A stretch of DNA of 64,000 nucleotides from Rosa chinensis (GCF_002994745.2 NC_037094.1:3270001-3334000), one strand, 5' to 3'; shown: positions 34,423 to 46,942, numbered from the stretch's first letter. Translations and numbers: made by a program. The notes: generated by a model from the letters alone, not told the origin.

Positions 34423-34933
34423 TGTTAGAATTAAGTGGACTTTACATTATCTATATTCATTAAGTAAATAACAATTGATTTAGTTTAAGATAAATAACAA
34501 GAAATACATGAGTTATCTCTATCTAGTTACCTATTGAGATTGTATGTCTCTCTTTAGGAGTTGGAAATTCAAGTTAACCTTACCTGATTAACATTAAGCT
34601 TATGTGATAAACTTTAGTCTCCAAAGTGATAAGCTTTAGGCTTTATCTGGACTCTTTGATGGAATGAGTTCATCTTGAGGTTTGCCTATATATAGCAGGA
34701 GATAGTCCCTGCCTCTACCACGTCAAAACATTCAGTTCATTTCCATTAGTGAGGTTAAACAGTGGTAGAAGGCAGAAGATTATTTCCTTGGTGATTTGCT
34801 GCAGAAGGCTTCATTTACTTTTGCTGTTGAAGATCATTCCTTTCTCTTGCTGTGTTGCTGAGTTGGTGATCTAATATCGAACATGTATTCACTTGGACAA
34901 ACTATTCTAGATGGGATAAAGAGTGTGGATGCA
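34423..34933 (+). repeat. 3' LTR of the Copia element
   Basis: Near-identical to 27645-28155 (two differences seen). It follows the polypurine tract and ends GTGTGGATGCA. Confidence 0.95.
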
Positions 34934-36300
34934 GGTGAACTTCTAATTCTATTAGCAATGTTCTTGAATGCATATTTATATATAGCTGCAGTACATGTGG
35001 TTGTGTAATTATGAATTGATCTTGGTTAGTATATGATGATATGGTTGCTGCATCATGTTGCTTTACAGCTTTATCTAATTATATTAAAAGTTTTTCAAAA
35101 CTTTTGAGGTCCCGAAACTATGCCATTTACCAAGCCATCTCCAGGCACTGATGATCGATCATCGATTCAAGTGCAATATATATTCATCCAGTCTAAATGC
35201 TATACCTATGGGTATGTGTGTTGCTGTTAGGTAGGTATATTGTCAGAAAGAGGAGAGAGCTGCATAAGCTGCAAAACTAGCTCATTCTGTAATCTTCAAG
35301 TCAGAAAGCAATAATTCAGTCTCATGGCCGTCATTATCTTCTTCTTGTTTCCTTTAATTAAGTTTTTCATAGCATTTGTCCAGGGGTTCATAGTGTGAGA
35401 TTGTGGAGTATTATTTCAGATAACTTTTAATAGAGTTTATAAGAGTTTAGTGTTATAAACTTATAATAGAAGAATAAGATTTTGGGCCTCTTCAACCATT
35501 CTCAACTGGTTTTGGGTGTAATACCTATATTATTTTGTCATATGTGTTGTAGTTTAAAGAATTAATACAATCTTGCTTGCACATATCTACTATGTATTAT
35601 CTGGTTCTTTCCCTTTTATCTGCTTTTGAGGAGCTGAAAATAGTTATCAACGCTCACTCCCCCAGGCCCCAACAGGGAGGCGTACCCATCGGTTTGAAGT
35701 TTATGTTAATCAAGAACCGGTCTCAGTTAAAGTCATTATACGAAAGTGGTTGCAAAACACATGATTGATTCTAGGGACTTAAAAAATCTTTCAAAATAAG
35801 GTATAAGCTGCTACTTTGTTGTACTCACGAAATGGAACAATTCGTATTATCAAATTAAACCAATTTTGAACGAAAAACCCTAGGTTACTTCGTTACAATC
35901 AGAGAACAATTACAGCCGAGCTAAACGAACATCGCCCATATGATATATATTCCCATGTTATATGTGTACATATATATAACATTATTCATAACATATTATT
36001 CACATGCACAGTAGCACAAGCGTTGCATTCAGATAGATCATAGATGAGACCCTGAGATAGTGAGATATCCCATCAATGTATATTTAACTGAGTTGGTGCA
36101 GTGGCAGTTACGTCGGTATACCGTGCATACCAAGTTGTGGAATCTTTATTTAGAGTAATTAGTTTATGTTCCCAGAATGGGTGTCTGGTGTGTCTAATAT
36201 CAAGCTGGAGGTGGGACACACGGCTCCAACCAATTTAAGCAAAACCAATAGTCCTGAAAACAAAAGGGTAGTCTGGTCATAACGAAATTCCAATAGTTAC
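34934..36300. other. Upstream region of MYB copy 1, no gene
   Basis: From 35190 this matches 56375-57550 in unit 2. It contains a GGAGGCGTACCCATCGGTTTG segment shared by both units and AT-rich sequence. No convincing coding region. Confidence 0.6.
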
Positions 36301-36309
36301 TTCAACCAA

Positions 36310-36317
36310 TATAAATA
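36310..36317 (+). promoter_or_regulatory. Probable TATA box of MYB copy 1
   Basis: TATAAATA in the context CAACCAATATAAATATG, 107 nt upstream of the MYB ATG. The same motif and flank are kept in unit 2 at 57562-57569. Confidence 0.55.
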
Positions 36318-36423
36318 TGTAGGTAATGGCGGTGATTCTGGTCATACCTTGATTGGGAATTCTCAATCCGAAAAAAGGAAAGGAAATCAAGAGCAGCAGA
36401 GACAGCTATAGCGAATCTTCATC

Positions 36424-38299
36424 ATGGGGAAGTCCAGAACGTTAACTAACAGCACTGCTACGACTTCAGAGATAAAAAGAGGGCCATGGACTCCTCAAGA
36501 GGACAAGAAGCTCTTTGCTTTCATTCAACAACATGGCCATGGAAGCTGGCGGTCCTTGCCCAAGAAAGCTGGTACTCTCTCTCTCTCTCTCTCTCTCTCT
36601 CCTGTCATTTGTTGATGTGTTTCTTTATTTTTGGTCTGCTGTTTTGGTACGTATGTATGATAGGTTTACAAAGATGTGGGAAGAGCTGCAGGCTAAGATG
36701 GAGAAACTACCTAAACCCTGCTATTAAGAGAGGAAATTTCAGTTTGCAGGAAGACCAGACCATCATTCAGCTTCATGCACTTCTCGGCAACAGGTTACTA
36801 ATTATTTTTAGTTCTTGGTTTTATCAGTAGGTTATATTAAAGTCATCAAGTTCATTATATTGTAGGTTTTGAGAACTCGCAAGTTGGTTCATGTATCCCA
36901 TCTTTACAATCCCAACAAGTTTTTGATATACATGTATATAACACCTGAACATAATATATATTATATCAAAGCAAATCCAAATATAAAGTATATAAAAAAA
37001 AATTATCTGTGACAGTGAACATAAAATCTGGATAACTTGCTTCAATACTGTGCAAAATTTAGAGTATTCGATCAACTCAAAAATTAATTGAGAAATTCTA
37101 GTGGATCAGTTCATGGAGATACAAAATCGTAAACATATATACTTGATACATCTAATGAAAGATATAATTTTAACGTACGTGAGGCCCTAATTTGACTTAT
37201 AGTTAGCTGTACTGTTTAATTTGTTCAACTGAACATTAAATTTAGACCAGAGAGAATGTGAGTTTGAATAGCATGAACTAGCTGTCTTATCTGAGATCTC
37301 AGTGGGCTGGATTTGCAACACCGTATGGTCCAGATTAGACAGCTTTCGAAACGTCTTTGTACTTTCGTTGTAACTAACTAGGGTCTCCGACAAAGTATAT
37401 ACATAATTTTTTTTTGTGAAAAACCCCACTTAAATGATAAAATTATTTATCATTTTTATCATTTAAATGGGGTTTTTCACACAAAATTTATGTCTACTTA
37501 ACCCCATCCAAATACTCATTGCCACAAAAAAAAATGATAATACTATTTAAAAAGTGCATATTTTTCGATATTATACAAGCATGGTGATGCTTTGTTTTTG
37601 GGGTAAATGTGTATTAGGTGGTCAGCCATAGCTGCGAACTTACCAAGGAGAACAGACAATGAGATAAAGAACTACTGGAACACACATCTAAAGAAGAGGT
37701 TAGCCAAGACAGGGTTTGATCCTGTAACCCACAAACCCAAAACCGCCATCCTTGCCTCTGCTAATGGCGACCCAAAGAACCTGTCAAACCTCAGCCACAT
37801 AGCACAGTGGGAAAGTGCTAGGCTTCAAGCAGAAGCTAGATTTGTGAGACAGTCAAAACTAATCAAACCAGCACCACCAGCACCACAGTGCCTTGACTTC
37901 AATTTAAGAACATGGGAAACCCTAATGATGTCAAAGTCATTAGCTGCAGGCGGTGGTGGTGGCGATGAAGCAGGTGGTGATGGTCGTGCCACTAATGTTG
38001 TTCAAGAGGTTGGTTCATTCTGTAATTTTGACGGTGTACTTGGTAATAATGGTAGACAGTTTGAAGTTCCAAAATTAACCATACCAGCAGCTCCGGATTT
38101 CAATGAAGTTTCAGAGGAGAGTGGTACTGATGAATACGGTGACCTGTTTGAGGCACTACTACTCCAGCAGAGCTACACTAATACTGGGTTTGATGTCGTG
38201 GATGCTTGGACTTTGGAACAATGTAATGATATCAGTGCAGATCACTATCAAAATGTTATCATGAGCGGGGGGTTGAAAAACCTATTTATGTTCCGGTAA
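36424..38299 (+). CDS. R2R3-MYB transcription factor, tandem copy 1
   Basis: Three exons: 36424-36571, 36664-36793 and 37618-38299, giving 319 aa with GT..AG introns at the positions usual for plant R2R3-MYBs. R2 spans about residues 19-66 (Trp22, Trp42, Trp62; [16 protein letters not shown]) and R3 about 71-118 (Phe75 in place of the first Trp, Trp94, Trp113; [20 protein letters not shown]). After R3 comes THKPK, then [20 protein letters not shown] (from residue 155), resembling the [14 protein letters not shown] motif of subgroup 9/10 (MIXTA-like, MYB9/107-like) MYBs. The bHLH-interaction motif in R3 is absent. The N-terminus ([20 protein letters not shown]) is longer than the usual MGRxPCC. 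A Gly run (about residues 216-220) and an acidic C-terminus suggest an activator. Poly(A) signal AATAAA at 38354. The protein binds DNA in the nucleus; subgroup relatives act in epidermal, cuticle or suberin programmes (family knowledge, not shown here). Confidence 0.93.
36574..36600. repeat. (CT)n microsatellite in MYB intron 1
   Basis: About 13 CT units start two bases after the exon 1 donor; the paralogue has a shorter run at 57832-57852. Confidence 0.9.
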
Positions 38300-38563
38300 G
38301 CTGACTAAGCTCTTGAGGAAAATTATGATCTTCAATCAACACCTGTCTCAAGTAATAAAGCTAATAGACGACAAGAAGAGGTGATCATGACCGGGCTTGA
38401 TTATGAATTAGTATTAGTGAACTATCCATCTATTTAACTATATAGTACGTATTGTACATTAATTCCACAGTTTCCAATTCTTGCTTCTCGGCCTTTACAT
38501 GATTATGCTGAGATTTGAGAAATTAACGTTTTTTTTTTAAAATAATGAAAAGAGACCTGCTGT

Positions 38564-39127
38564 TAGGGGTGTAAATGGGTCATGTCGGGTTGGGTTCGTG
38601 TCGGGTCAAGGTATTTGTCGTGTCGCAATATACAAACCCAAACTCAACTCATTTAATAATCGTGTCAAAAATTTAAACCCAAACCCAACCTATTTATTAA
38701 ACGGGTTACTCGTTTCCAACCCGCTTAACCCATTTAACAAATAGGTCTTGTCGTGTTAGACAAAATGACCTATTTAAGGGTTAACAATGCGACCCATTTA
38801 ACTAAAAAAATGCATAAATTGATTAAATTCACTAAAAACTCCACAAGACTAAGAATATAAATAATTATATATATTCATAAATAATTAAATCCAATAATTA
38901 TAAAGAAAAATATTTCAAATTGTCTAATCATATGATGGAAACGTCCAAAATTTCAAGAAGAAGTATAGCATAATCGGGTTATACGGGTTCACTTCGTGTC
39001 GGCGGGTTGACCCGTGGCCGACCCATTTATTAAATGGGTCATGGCGGGTTGACCCATTGCTGACCCGCTTTTTAATCGTGCGGGTTTCGAGTCGTGTTAT
39101 CGGGTCGTGTCAGAATTGACAGCCCTA
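38564..39127. mobile_element. hAT-type MITE, absent from unit 2
   Basis: Begins TAGGGGTGTAAATGGGTCA and ends with the inverse of TAGGGCTGTCAATTCTGACA, flanked by a perfect 8-bp duplication CCTGCTGT (38556-38563; 39128-39135). The 564-bp body has GGGTTGACCCG-type internal repeats and no coding region. Confidence 0.92.
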
Positions 39128-39649
39128 CCTGCTGTATTAAATGAAACTAGCATTTTTTTCACACATGTTCTGCATGTGTAACTTATTATTATTATTTTTG
39201 TTATTGCAGAGAAAAGATAATGGGGAGAGAAAAGTGGGTTGTGGATACTTTATTTATTTATTTTTTTAATAAAAATATATTTTGTAAATATTATCCTTCT
39301 GATTTAATTAATTCTCAAAGTTTATTAATCTTCTAGGGTCTTTTCTATCAAAATTTTAGATTTTGGCTAACAAACCCTCTTCTCTTAATAATAGTATAGA
39401 TTAAGGAGTGCAAGCTATAGCGTAAAAATAAAAAATAAAAAGCAATAATGCATAACAAGGTGCACAAGCGCGTCTAGAATGAAAAATTAACCAGGATATA
39501 TATAACTAAATGCTAAAAGGCATCGCTGCACTGCATATGTCACTCGAGTAGTGTAAATGTAATAGTAACCGCAATTGGTGATATGATCAATAAGGAAAGG
39601 TGATTCGCTCACCAAGAATTCAAAAGTAACTAAAGGTGTCAAAAACTCG

Positions 39650-40490
39650 GACATTAATTAGCAGACAAACTCCCTACAACCAGAACCAATACTGGCACAA
39701 ATTGAGCCCCTGTCTCTAATCTAAGATTCGAAATTGGATGCGACTCGGATCCCAAATTCGAATTCAAATCCGGCCCAAATCCTGAGTTAATAAAAAACCT
39801 AGGCCCAAGTGGAAATACTTTGGGCAACCAAACACCGGCCCATCTGGAAAAGCTGCGGACACCCAAGCAGGTGGGCACTCGAGCACCGACCCTCCCTGCG
39901 TCGTCGAACCGGACCGTTGCATCGCCGACATAGTCTTGGTACCGCCACCATCCACACCGAGCAGCCTCGCGCGTAAACCAATCGTCCATCTTGCCATGGG
40001 GATTGCCGAAAACCGCAGTAAGTGCCACGGATGGATAGGGATCCCCGTACCGCACTAGGAAGAAAGAAGATCCACTGAACCGGACGCACGCCTAGCCACC
40101 ACAGACTTAACAATCTCCATTCCCTGCAAAGCCATGGCGCACCGCCGTGAGCATAACCCCGATCCAAAGTTACCAGAATAGAACCTGGATCCCAGAGGCG
40201 AATCCGATGTTGCCATTGCACTAAAGGACGAAAATTCTGATCAGCATCATCACTTGCGGCACCGCACGCTATCGTACGCGATGTTGGTGAATCAGTTGCC
40301 ACAACCAGTTGGTTGAACAAGCCACGATCTCAGAGAGATCAACCAACAGGCACCACGAGGAGAGGAGACCTCAACAAGAGCCAAAAAGCTCGACGGACGA
40401 AACCCTAAAGCTAGGGTTCGTCGCCGCCAGAAAGGGAGAAAAGATAGAGCTTTCGCTCTCATCGTTTTGACTAGATAAAAATAAAAGTTA
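39650..40490 (-). repeat. GC-rich repeat fragment shared by both units (LINE 5'-like)
   Basis: GC-rich segment with overlapping open frames on the minus strand, starting (minus sense) near AACCCTAGCTTTAGGGTTTC, as plant LINE leaders often do. It recurs, shorter and rearranged, at 59930-60440, so it predates the duplication. No reverse transcriptase or poly(A) is visible; the LINE assignment is tentative. Confidence 0.4.
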
Positions 40491-40690
40491 AAAAACATAT
40501 GTTGAGAAACTTAGATACGAATCTCAAAAAATAAATTAAATCATTGAGATGCTTCTAAAACCGAAATTTTTGATAAACGTCTTCCATCACTTTTACGTAA
40601 GGTCATTTGGTTTAATTTGGTGTGAGAAATCTAGATTTATTTTGAAAATTAATAAGGTAATTTTAACTTTCGTTTTTGCTAGATTGTTCA

Positions 40691-40925
40691 TAAGGGTGTA
40701 AATGAGTCGAGTCGAGACGAATACCAAAGTGTTTAAGCTTAGCACATATATCATTTTACGAGCTTGAGCTGCTCGTGAGGTTACAAGCTGAATATATTAC
40801 AGTTTAATTAGCTCGGCTCGATTTTCTTATCGAACTTAATATTGAGTCAAATTTGGCTTGTTTCTTTCCCAAACGAGACGAATATGAGTCGAACTCGAAC
40901 TATATCTAGCCAATTTGTAGCCCTA
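40691..40925. mobile_element. Short hAT-type MITE
   Basis: 235 bp from TAAGGGTGTAAATGAGTCGAG to the inverse of TTAGGGCTACAAATTGG, flanked by ATTGTTCA (40683-40690) and ATCGTTCA (40926-40933), 7 of 8 matching. Non-coding. Confidence 0.75.
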
Positions 40926-40933
40926 ATCGTTCA

Positions 40934-42482
40934 TTGTTATTAAAGAAGGTTACCTCCTTTCCACAAAATTAATTTCCTACATTCTCTTTAAGAAGGTATT
41001 AGAAGTCAATATAAAAATATATATATAAAAAAGGTTGGTAGATTAGATTAGGTCCTTGTATCTTTCAAATGCATTAGATGAGTTTCAGTAACATAATTGC
41101 GGCAATTTTTTGGGCAAACATCTGGAACTTGACTCCTTGTGTTCTTTCAAAGTGCTTGATATTTTGGCAATCTATATCCCTTGACATTATCCACTAACGA
41201 CCTGGTCTAGCTAGGTCAAGATTGAGCCCTACGTAGGGCTTTATTTTGCAATAAATTTCTAGCTACCTAACTTATATGACTCTTCAACCAGTTTCTCGGG
41301 ATAATTTGCATGAAATTTCATGCGAGATTCATTAATCCCCCTTGCTTGATGACGAGGCATGACTTGAGTATCAGATATTAACTTCAGAAAAAAAGGGTAG
41401 AAAAGGCAAAGGGGCAACGAATCAGTAGTAAATCCCGAAAATTGAGCTGCTTGTTGTACATTGAGTATTTATAATTTTTCCTTCATTTTTTTTTTTTGTT
41501 CGATTCTATTCTGCTGTGCGTGGGAATATACATAATCAGACGGGCGAGAAGATAGAACAAGACATTCAGTTAGAAACCCAAAACAGACTAAACACATTTT
41601 AGATAAGATCCAAACTATACATAATTTCTTATTGCAGTTTCTGCATTTCCTCCATTATAAATCATTGAATAAAAGTTATTTTTTTATATTGGTTACAGCC
41701 TTAGAGGTTAGGGGAGAGCTTCTAATAAGCACTTCTTGAGGAATTTCTTGTGAGACCACTTTTTTATCACATTTATGCAAATCAACCATTAAATATTTCA
41801 GAAGTGATATACTCATGCGTGCATAAACATCTGATGGTTGATCTGCAGTAATGTGATTGAAAAGTGGGTCTCCCAAACCGTTGATCAGATAATCCTCATG
41901 AATCCCTCATTTTAGTAATGCTCATTAAAAGTTCTCGATCCCTAGAGGTCAGTATTTTTAAGCATTCAGGTTTGCAGTTATGTATAGTTGAGAAAGTAAT
42001 TTTGAAATAAATGCCGGAATCATTGAAGTTGTGCATCCACTGTAGTGTTCGTGTGTAGGTGTAGTAATCATCTGCGCGCTTAACTGAATGAAACAGGGTT
42101 ATAATTAGGTAGAATGAATGAAACATCAGGTGCTATTATGGAAACATCTACCATGCATATTCATTTTTTTCTCCTTTTTTCAATTTTTCCTGTTCCATGC
42201 AGCAGCTGATCAGGAAACTGTAGCTGGCCGACGGGCGTCTATTTACCTCATGCTAGACCTGGTGATCGCGATAATGTTGATCACCATGTCCACAATTTGA
42301 AAATGCAAGCCAATTTCCAACACCGTACCAGTGTCAATCAATTGGTATCGATCTGCAACTAATTAGTACGTGGATCGGAACTGTAAACTGTAAATGGACC
42401 ACTGCTGGTAAATGAAGGATCTTATCTCTACGTAGAATCTTTTCAGCATGAACGCTGTGCGAGTTCATTTTGAGGGGCTGAA

Positions 42483-42523
<41 letters not shown>

Positions 42524-42870
42524 GATCTCCATATTTGTAGATATTCGGAGTAGTTGATCTGAATTGATCCCAGGCATATATGGCAATATATTATCAATAT
42601 AAGCTAGACCAGTAGACCTAACTGGACGCGTACCTATACGCAGTACTATTTAACCCCAGTAGTTACGCGTACTTACAGATCCAAACAAGGTAACTAGCAT
42701 GCAGTACTATTTAACAAGAATAGCTTTGTCTGGGGAAAACACCTGTGTAACGTACAATGCCAAGTTTGGTTTTCATTCCCAAATTAAATACCACGAAATC
42801 ATGTCATTTTCTGGTCCCCGATTTAAAGAAAGTTGTCAAAATGAAAAGGGAAGGTGTAAATAAAGGACGT
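40934..42870. other. Unit-1-only stretch without a recognisable gene
   Basis: AT-rich DNA with a (TA)n microsatellite at about 42485-42520. Unit 2 joins the flanks directly near 60450-60500. Short frames here have no recognisable content. Confidence 0.5.
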
Positions 42871-42889
42871 AGCTAGTATATTGTGTAGC

Positions 42890-43392
42890 ATGTTCTGTTC
42901 TATTTATCGGAGACTGCTTGGCTTCAAGCAGAAGCTAGATTTTCCAGACAGTCAAAACTACTCATCAGTCATGATCGACCAACCTCCTAGATCTGGACCG
43001 GTGCCTGTACCACAATGCCCTGAGATGAACGAAAGAGCACGGGAAATCCTGTTACTGTTGAAGTAAATATTAGCTGCCGATAGTGCACTATGTGGCCAAG
43101 GTGGTGTTATTGGTAGTACTGCCACCCACGTTGGGCAGGAGGCTGGTTCATTTGGTTAAGTTGATGTTGACTATTGAGGACGTGCTTACTAATTGTGATC
43201 AGTTTGAGGCTCCAAGAACCAGTACATCAGTTCTAGACTTCTGGGTACTAATAATGAATATGGTGAACTATTGGAGGCATTACTACCCCAGCACAGTCAT
43301 AACAGTAATGGATTTGAAGTTGGGGATGCTTGGAGCTTGGAACAATGTGCAACGGTCATGATGAGCGGGCAGGGAACAACGTACCTTTGAAA
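42890..43392 (+). pseudogene. 3' fragment of a third MYB (unit 1 copy)
   Basis: Homologous to the exon 3 tail of the neighbouring MYB: CTTCAAGCAGAAGCTAGATT (R-L-Q-A-E-A-R), CAGACAGTCAAAACTACTC, GGCCAAGGTGGTG (Gly-rich part), GATCAGTTTGAGGCTCC, AATATGGTGAACTATTGGAG and GATGCTTGGAGCTTGGAACA match the coding order of the MYB C-terminus. R2, R3 and introns are missing, and several stops and frameshifts break the frame. The same fragment occurs at 60510-61010, so it already existed before the duplication. Confidence 0.85.
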
Positions 43393-43699
43393 TAATAATG
43401 ATGATATTTCCTCACCAACCGCGTAAAATATAGTACCTAAATTTTAATAGAGGACTAAATGTAGTACGTATATGAAGTATTATAAACCGTGTATACGTGG
43501 ATTTTTTCGTTTCTAATTAACTTTGTGTCTCTTATTTAAATTTGATAACATATCAGGAGATAATTTAGAAAACCTACTATTTTTTTAATTTTTTTTCTGA
43601 AAAATAATTTATTATAGACAAACTTTAGTTCTTAATGAAACTACTATATATGTGCTAAATTGTTTTTTTAATTCGCTACTAATGTTATGCAACTATTAG

Positions 43700-44740
43700 A
43701 CAGTAGGCTAATTAAGCATTACTGCTCCACATATATATCCTTGAGCACTATTTATACACACATATCAATTAACGCATTATCATGCAATGTCCTGCCACTT
43801 GTGACTGTACGTGATTCAATTACAATTCTGGTTATAGGATATACTTGTGTGCAATAGTGATGTTATGCATATTTTGAGAGATGTTATGAGATTAATCTCT
43901 TTAGTTATTTCCTTTTATGAAAAAATTACTAATTAGATGCCCTATCTATGAGCTCGCCATGTGAATGTTTTCAGTATTCAGGTATGGTCTTAACCTTTAA
44001 CTTGTTATCTATTTTAATTTTCATAGCCTAAAAAATATGGATTGGATCGCGATCTTGAATGAAAATTAACAAGGGTGGTGGATAATATCAATTAGGGTTT
44101 GAGTTATAAAGGGTGTCAATTCTCAATTTTTAACATCAATTAGTAAGTTAAGAAGTGTGAATGATACGAGACCTCTTTATTCTTGGCAATAAATTATTTT
44201 AACTAAAATAGACACACTGGACCATAAATAATCAAATTTTGGTAAGTTACCCTATTTCAAATATCAAACGATCATTGAAGTGGCATACATGAGTCCAAGG
44301 GACAAGTTGTTTATGAAAATGCATGAAATAACGTAGGTAGATTAGACAAAGTAAACTGAACAGTTAGTTAATTTATAATGTTGATGTTCTTTTTCTCCAC
44401 AAATAAAGCTACTCAACACATCACACTCTAAGGATACATCGAGACTTTTTGAGCCAAAATACAAACGGACAAAAGTACGTCTAATAAGAGCTGTATCTCA
44501 CCTATATATCATACGAGAGTCCTAAGAGTTTCATAAATCGAAAATTTGTCTTACAATCTATTAGCCCATGTTAAATGGGCTGGACTCTCCCCCTCAACAC
44601 AAGGCTAGCTGGCGCAAAAACAGCAAACTTGCCGTGTATTACAAACATCCAAGAAGAAGAGCTCCACCTGATTCAACATCGGACTAAATTCTGTTTAGTC
44701 CCTCGAATTTTATGGCTAAAATCAGTTTGGTTCCTAACTT
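43700..44740. other. Spacer between duplicated units; MULE-like terminus near its end
   Basis: AT-rich, no gene. At 44680-44741 GACTAAATTCTGTTTAGTCC CTCG and AGTTTGGTTCCTAAC resemble Mutator-type terminal repeats of the kind at 16393, cut by the CACTA terminus at 44742. Confidence 0.4.
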
Positions 44741-44741
44741 T

Positions 44742-45060
44742 CACTACACCAATAACAGCCTTTAGAGACAGATGGAAATTGCCACTATAAGATCTTTAGA
44801 GACTAAAAACTACCCAAAGTTGTCTCTAATAGTTTGAGTGACAAATTAGATGTCTGTCTCTAAAGGTAGCGTCTCTAAAAGGTATTAGAGACAGCTTGAA
44901 CTTAAAATCCGTCTCTATAAATTTTTCTGACACGTGGCCAGGAGAACTAAAAAGAATCTTCAGAGACTTTTCTTTTCGTCTCTAATACTAATAAAATATT
45001 ATTTAAAAAGTAGATTTTTTTTTCTTCTGAAAAATAAAATAAAAAGTAGATTGTAGAAAC
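44742..45060 (+). mobile_element. CACTA transposon left terminus with subterminal repeats
   Basis: Starts CACTACACCAATAACAGCC; the next 260 bp carries about nine direct and inverted copies of TTTAGAGAC / GTCTCTAAA, the subterminal pattern of CACTA elements. The matching right end (GGTGTAGTG) was not found in the window, so the element is truncated or its right end has diverged. The flanking interval up to 49225 may be its interior. Confidence 0.65.
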
Positions 45061-46300
45061 CAGGAAATTTACAAGCCATAATACATAAAAACACAAATAA
45101 CATCCAATACATTAGAAAAATATAATCAATCTTGAGAACAATGTTCACACTGAAAAATAGTTAAAGAGAGTAGCGAGAACTGAGAGCACACTATCTAACA
45201 TCGCCAATCATCTCCATCAACTGTTTTTGGCTTTGTTCTCAAAAAGGTAGCCCCAGCCTTCCTGGGTAGTTGCATTTCTATCAAGTATAACTGGTTTTGT
45301 TCTCAAGGAAGTTCCAACAGCCTTCCTGCGTAGATTCATTTCCATCACGTGTCATTGGATGAAATTGTAGCAATCTTCCTGGGTAGTATTCTGCCACAAT
45401 TCAAATTTGTGTCAATGTCTGCATCCTACATATGATTCAAAGCATTCAAACCTAGTAAATCCCCCATCATAACCTCCAAACATATCACAGTGAAGAGAAT
45501 GATATTAAATGGCAGACATCTCATACTCAATAACACCACACCATATTTAATACTTTAGATAACATTAACGAGTTAACTTAATTTTCATAACATTATACTC
45601 TCATTTTTTCTACTTAGCTACAACAATGTTAGCACATTCCATTTAAAAGTTCCTATTAATTCCAATGCAAAACAGAAGCAAAAGCTAAAGCAAGCACTCA
45701 TTTGACATGATTTGAACCAAAGGATAAGAATTAAGAACCATAGGTGGGTGGGTGTAGCCAAAATCAGTAAGCACATTCTAAGTGGATAAGACGTAAAACA
45801 AAAATGATGAACACACATGTGAATAGTAATATTAGGCTTTGATAAATATATTACCTTTTCCAGCTACAATGAAAGTAAGTTCCTGCCCGGGTGAGAAACC
45901 ACCCAACATTGAAATATGTCCAATAGTTAATCTTGAGAGAAAAAAGTAAATAAAAATCACAATGCCACTGCAACAATGATAGATTGGGCAAAAGCTAATT
46001 GAAAAGAAAAAATACTCCCCTTTTCGATGAGTACTGAGTCTTCCTTAGCTGCAATCTTCAACTCTTCATCTTCTATCTACAAATGACTCAACAAACAAGA
46101 AACAATATTGTGAAATGTAGTTTTCACATATACACCTTCCTTTACTTGAGTCTGCTGCTTCTGGTTAGTCAAGAATTTAAGCTGTTACTCATGTTGATAC
46201 TGTTTTTAGTATTTAGTTTTACTTTTTTTGATTTCCTGTTTGTTAAACATTTCTCACCGTTTCTAGGCTAATGAATAAATACAATTTTTTCTTTGTATTA
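45061..46300. other. Unassigned stretch with imperfect CCTTCCTGGGTAGT repeats
   Basis: At 45255-45400 a motif like CAGCCTTCCTGGGTAGTTGC / ATTCATTTCCATCACGTGTC recurs about three times. No protein recognised. It is possibly CACTA interior. Confidence 0.4.
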
Positions 46301-46301
46301 G

Positions 46302-46876
46302 ATTCTGAAGATCATAACCTTCCAGTCATTACCTCTAATGATTTCCAGACCATATTTCAGGACAACAAGCCCTGGCTAATTCAGGTAAGGTCACTTTAGT
46401 TGGCATATAATGAGAGTATAACCAGCTTATGCTTTTGTCTTTTCATTTCCCACACCTTTTATCAGAGGTTTTACTTGATAGAGCTTTTTTCTCTTGTTTT
46501 CTCTTTCCATACCTGAAAGAGTAATACGTATTACATAATTGACTGACATATTTTGAAAGGAAATTAAAGTCCATGGGTATAACCAGAATGTGCATACCAT
46601 GTCCTGTCAGTTCCAGTATTGAATTCTAAGATTTTTAAATTAAGCATTATGTTTCTGTTGTCCTATTTTGCAATGAATTTAACTGCTTATTAGCCCAATT
46701 ATATGTATATTGGCTCCTAATTGAGTCTTCTTGTAATTTGAATCAGTTGTGCTCATTTGAGAGCAAAAGCTGTGATCAATTTTCTCATGCCTGGAAAAGA
46801 ATTGGTATGTTCCATTTTGAAGCACCAGATTTAAGATTACCTATCTTTATCTGAAATGGTCTCTCAAAAACACCTA

Positions 46877-46942
<66 letters not shown>

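Larger units (their letters stand above)
27645..34933 (+). mobile_element. Young full-length Ty1/Copia LTR retrotransposon
   Basis: Two 511-bp LTRs (27645-28155; 34423-34933) differ at only two positions by my reading (CTCCTAAG/CTCCAAAG; CTAATGTC/CTAATATC). They enclose an uninterrupted 1377-codon polyprotein, and a polypurine tract (CAAGTGGGAGAA) precedes the 3' LTR. The leader between the 5' LTR and ORF is long (1.54 kb). The bases after the 5' LTR (GAGCACGTTTTC) do not match the usual Met-tRNA primer site. The flanks GCTTT (left) and GGTGA (right) do not form a target duplication. Confidence 0.95.
3918..43680. repeat. Segmental duplication, unit 1
   Basis: This unit shares collinear blocks with unit 2 (49226 to beyond 64000): 3918-5740 with 49226-52066; 15959-19380 with 52067-53745; 20096-22110 with 53746-54700; 23797-24280 with 54700-55714; 24633-24970 with 55715-56036; 26464-26778 with 56038-56375; 35190-38563 with 56375-59640; 39128-40490 with 59660-60460; and about 42870-43650 with 60500-61040, 62720-62915 and 63977 onward. 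The blocks include a full MYB gene and a MYB fragment. Breaks between blocks are mostly TE insertions private to one unit. Limits are approximate, read by eye. Confidence 0.9.

Noticed and set aside
41676..42126. Minus-strand frames of 66 and 76 codons
   Set aside because: No recognisable motif, no splice-linked partners and an AT-rich intergenic setting.
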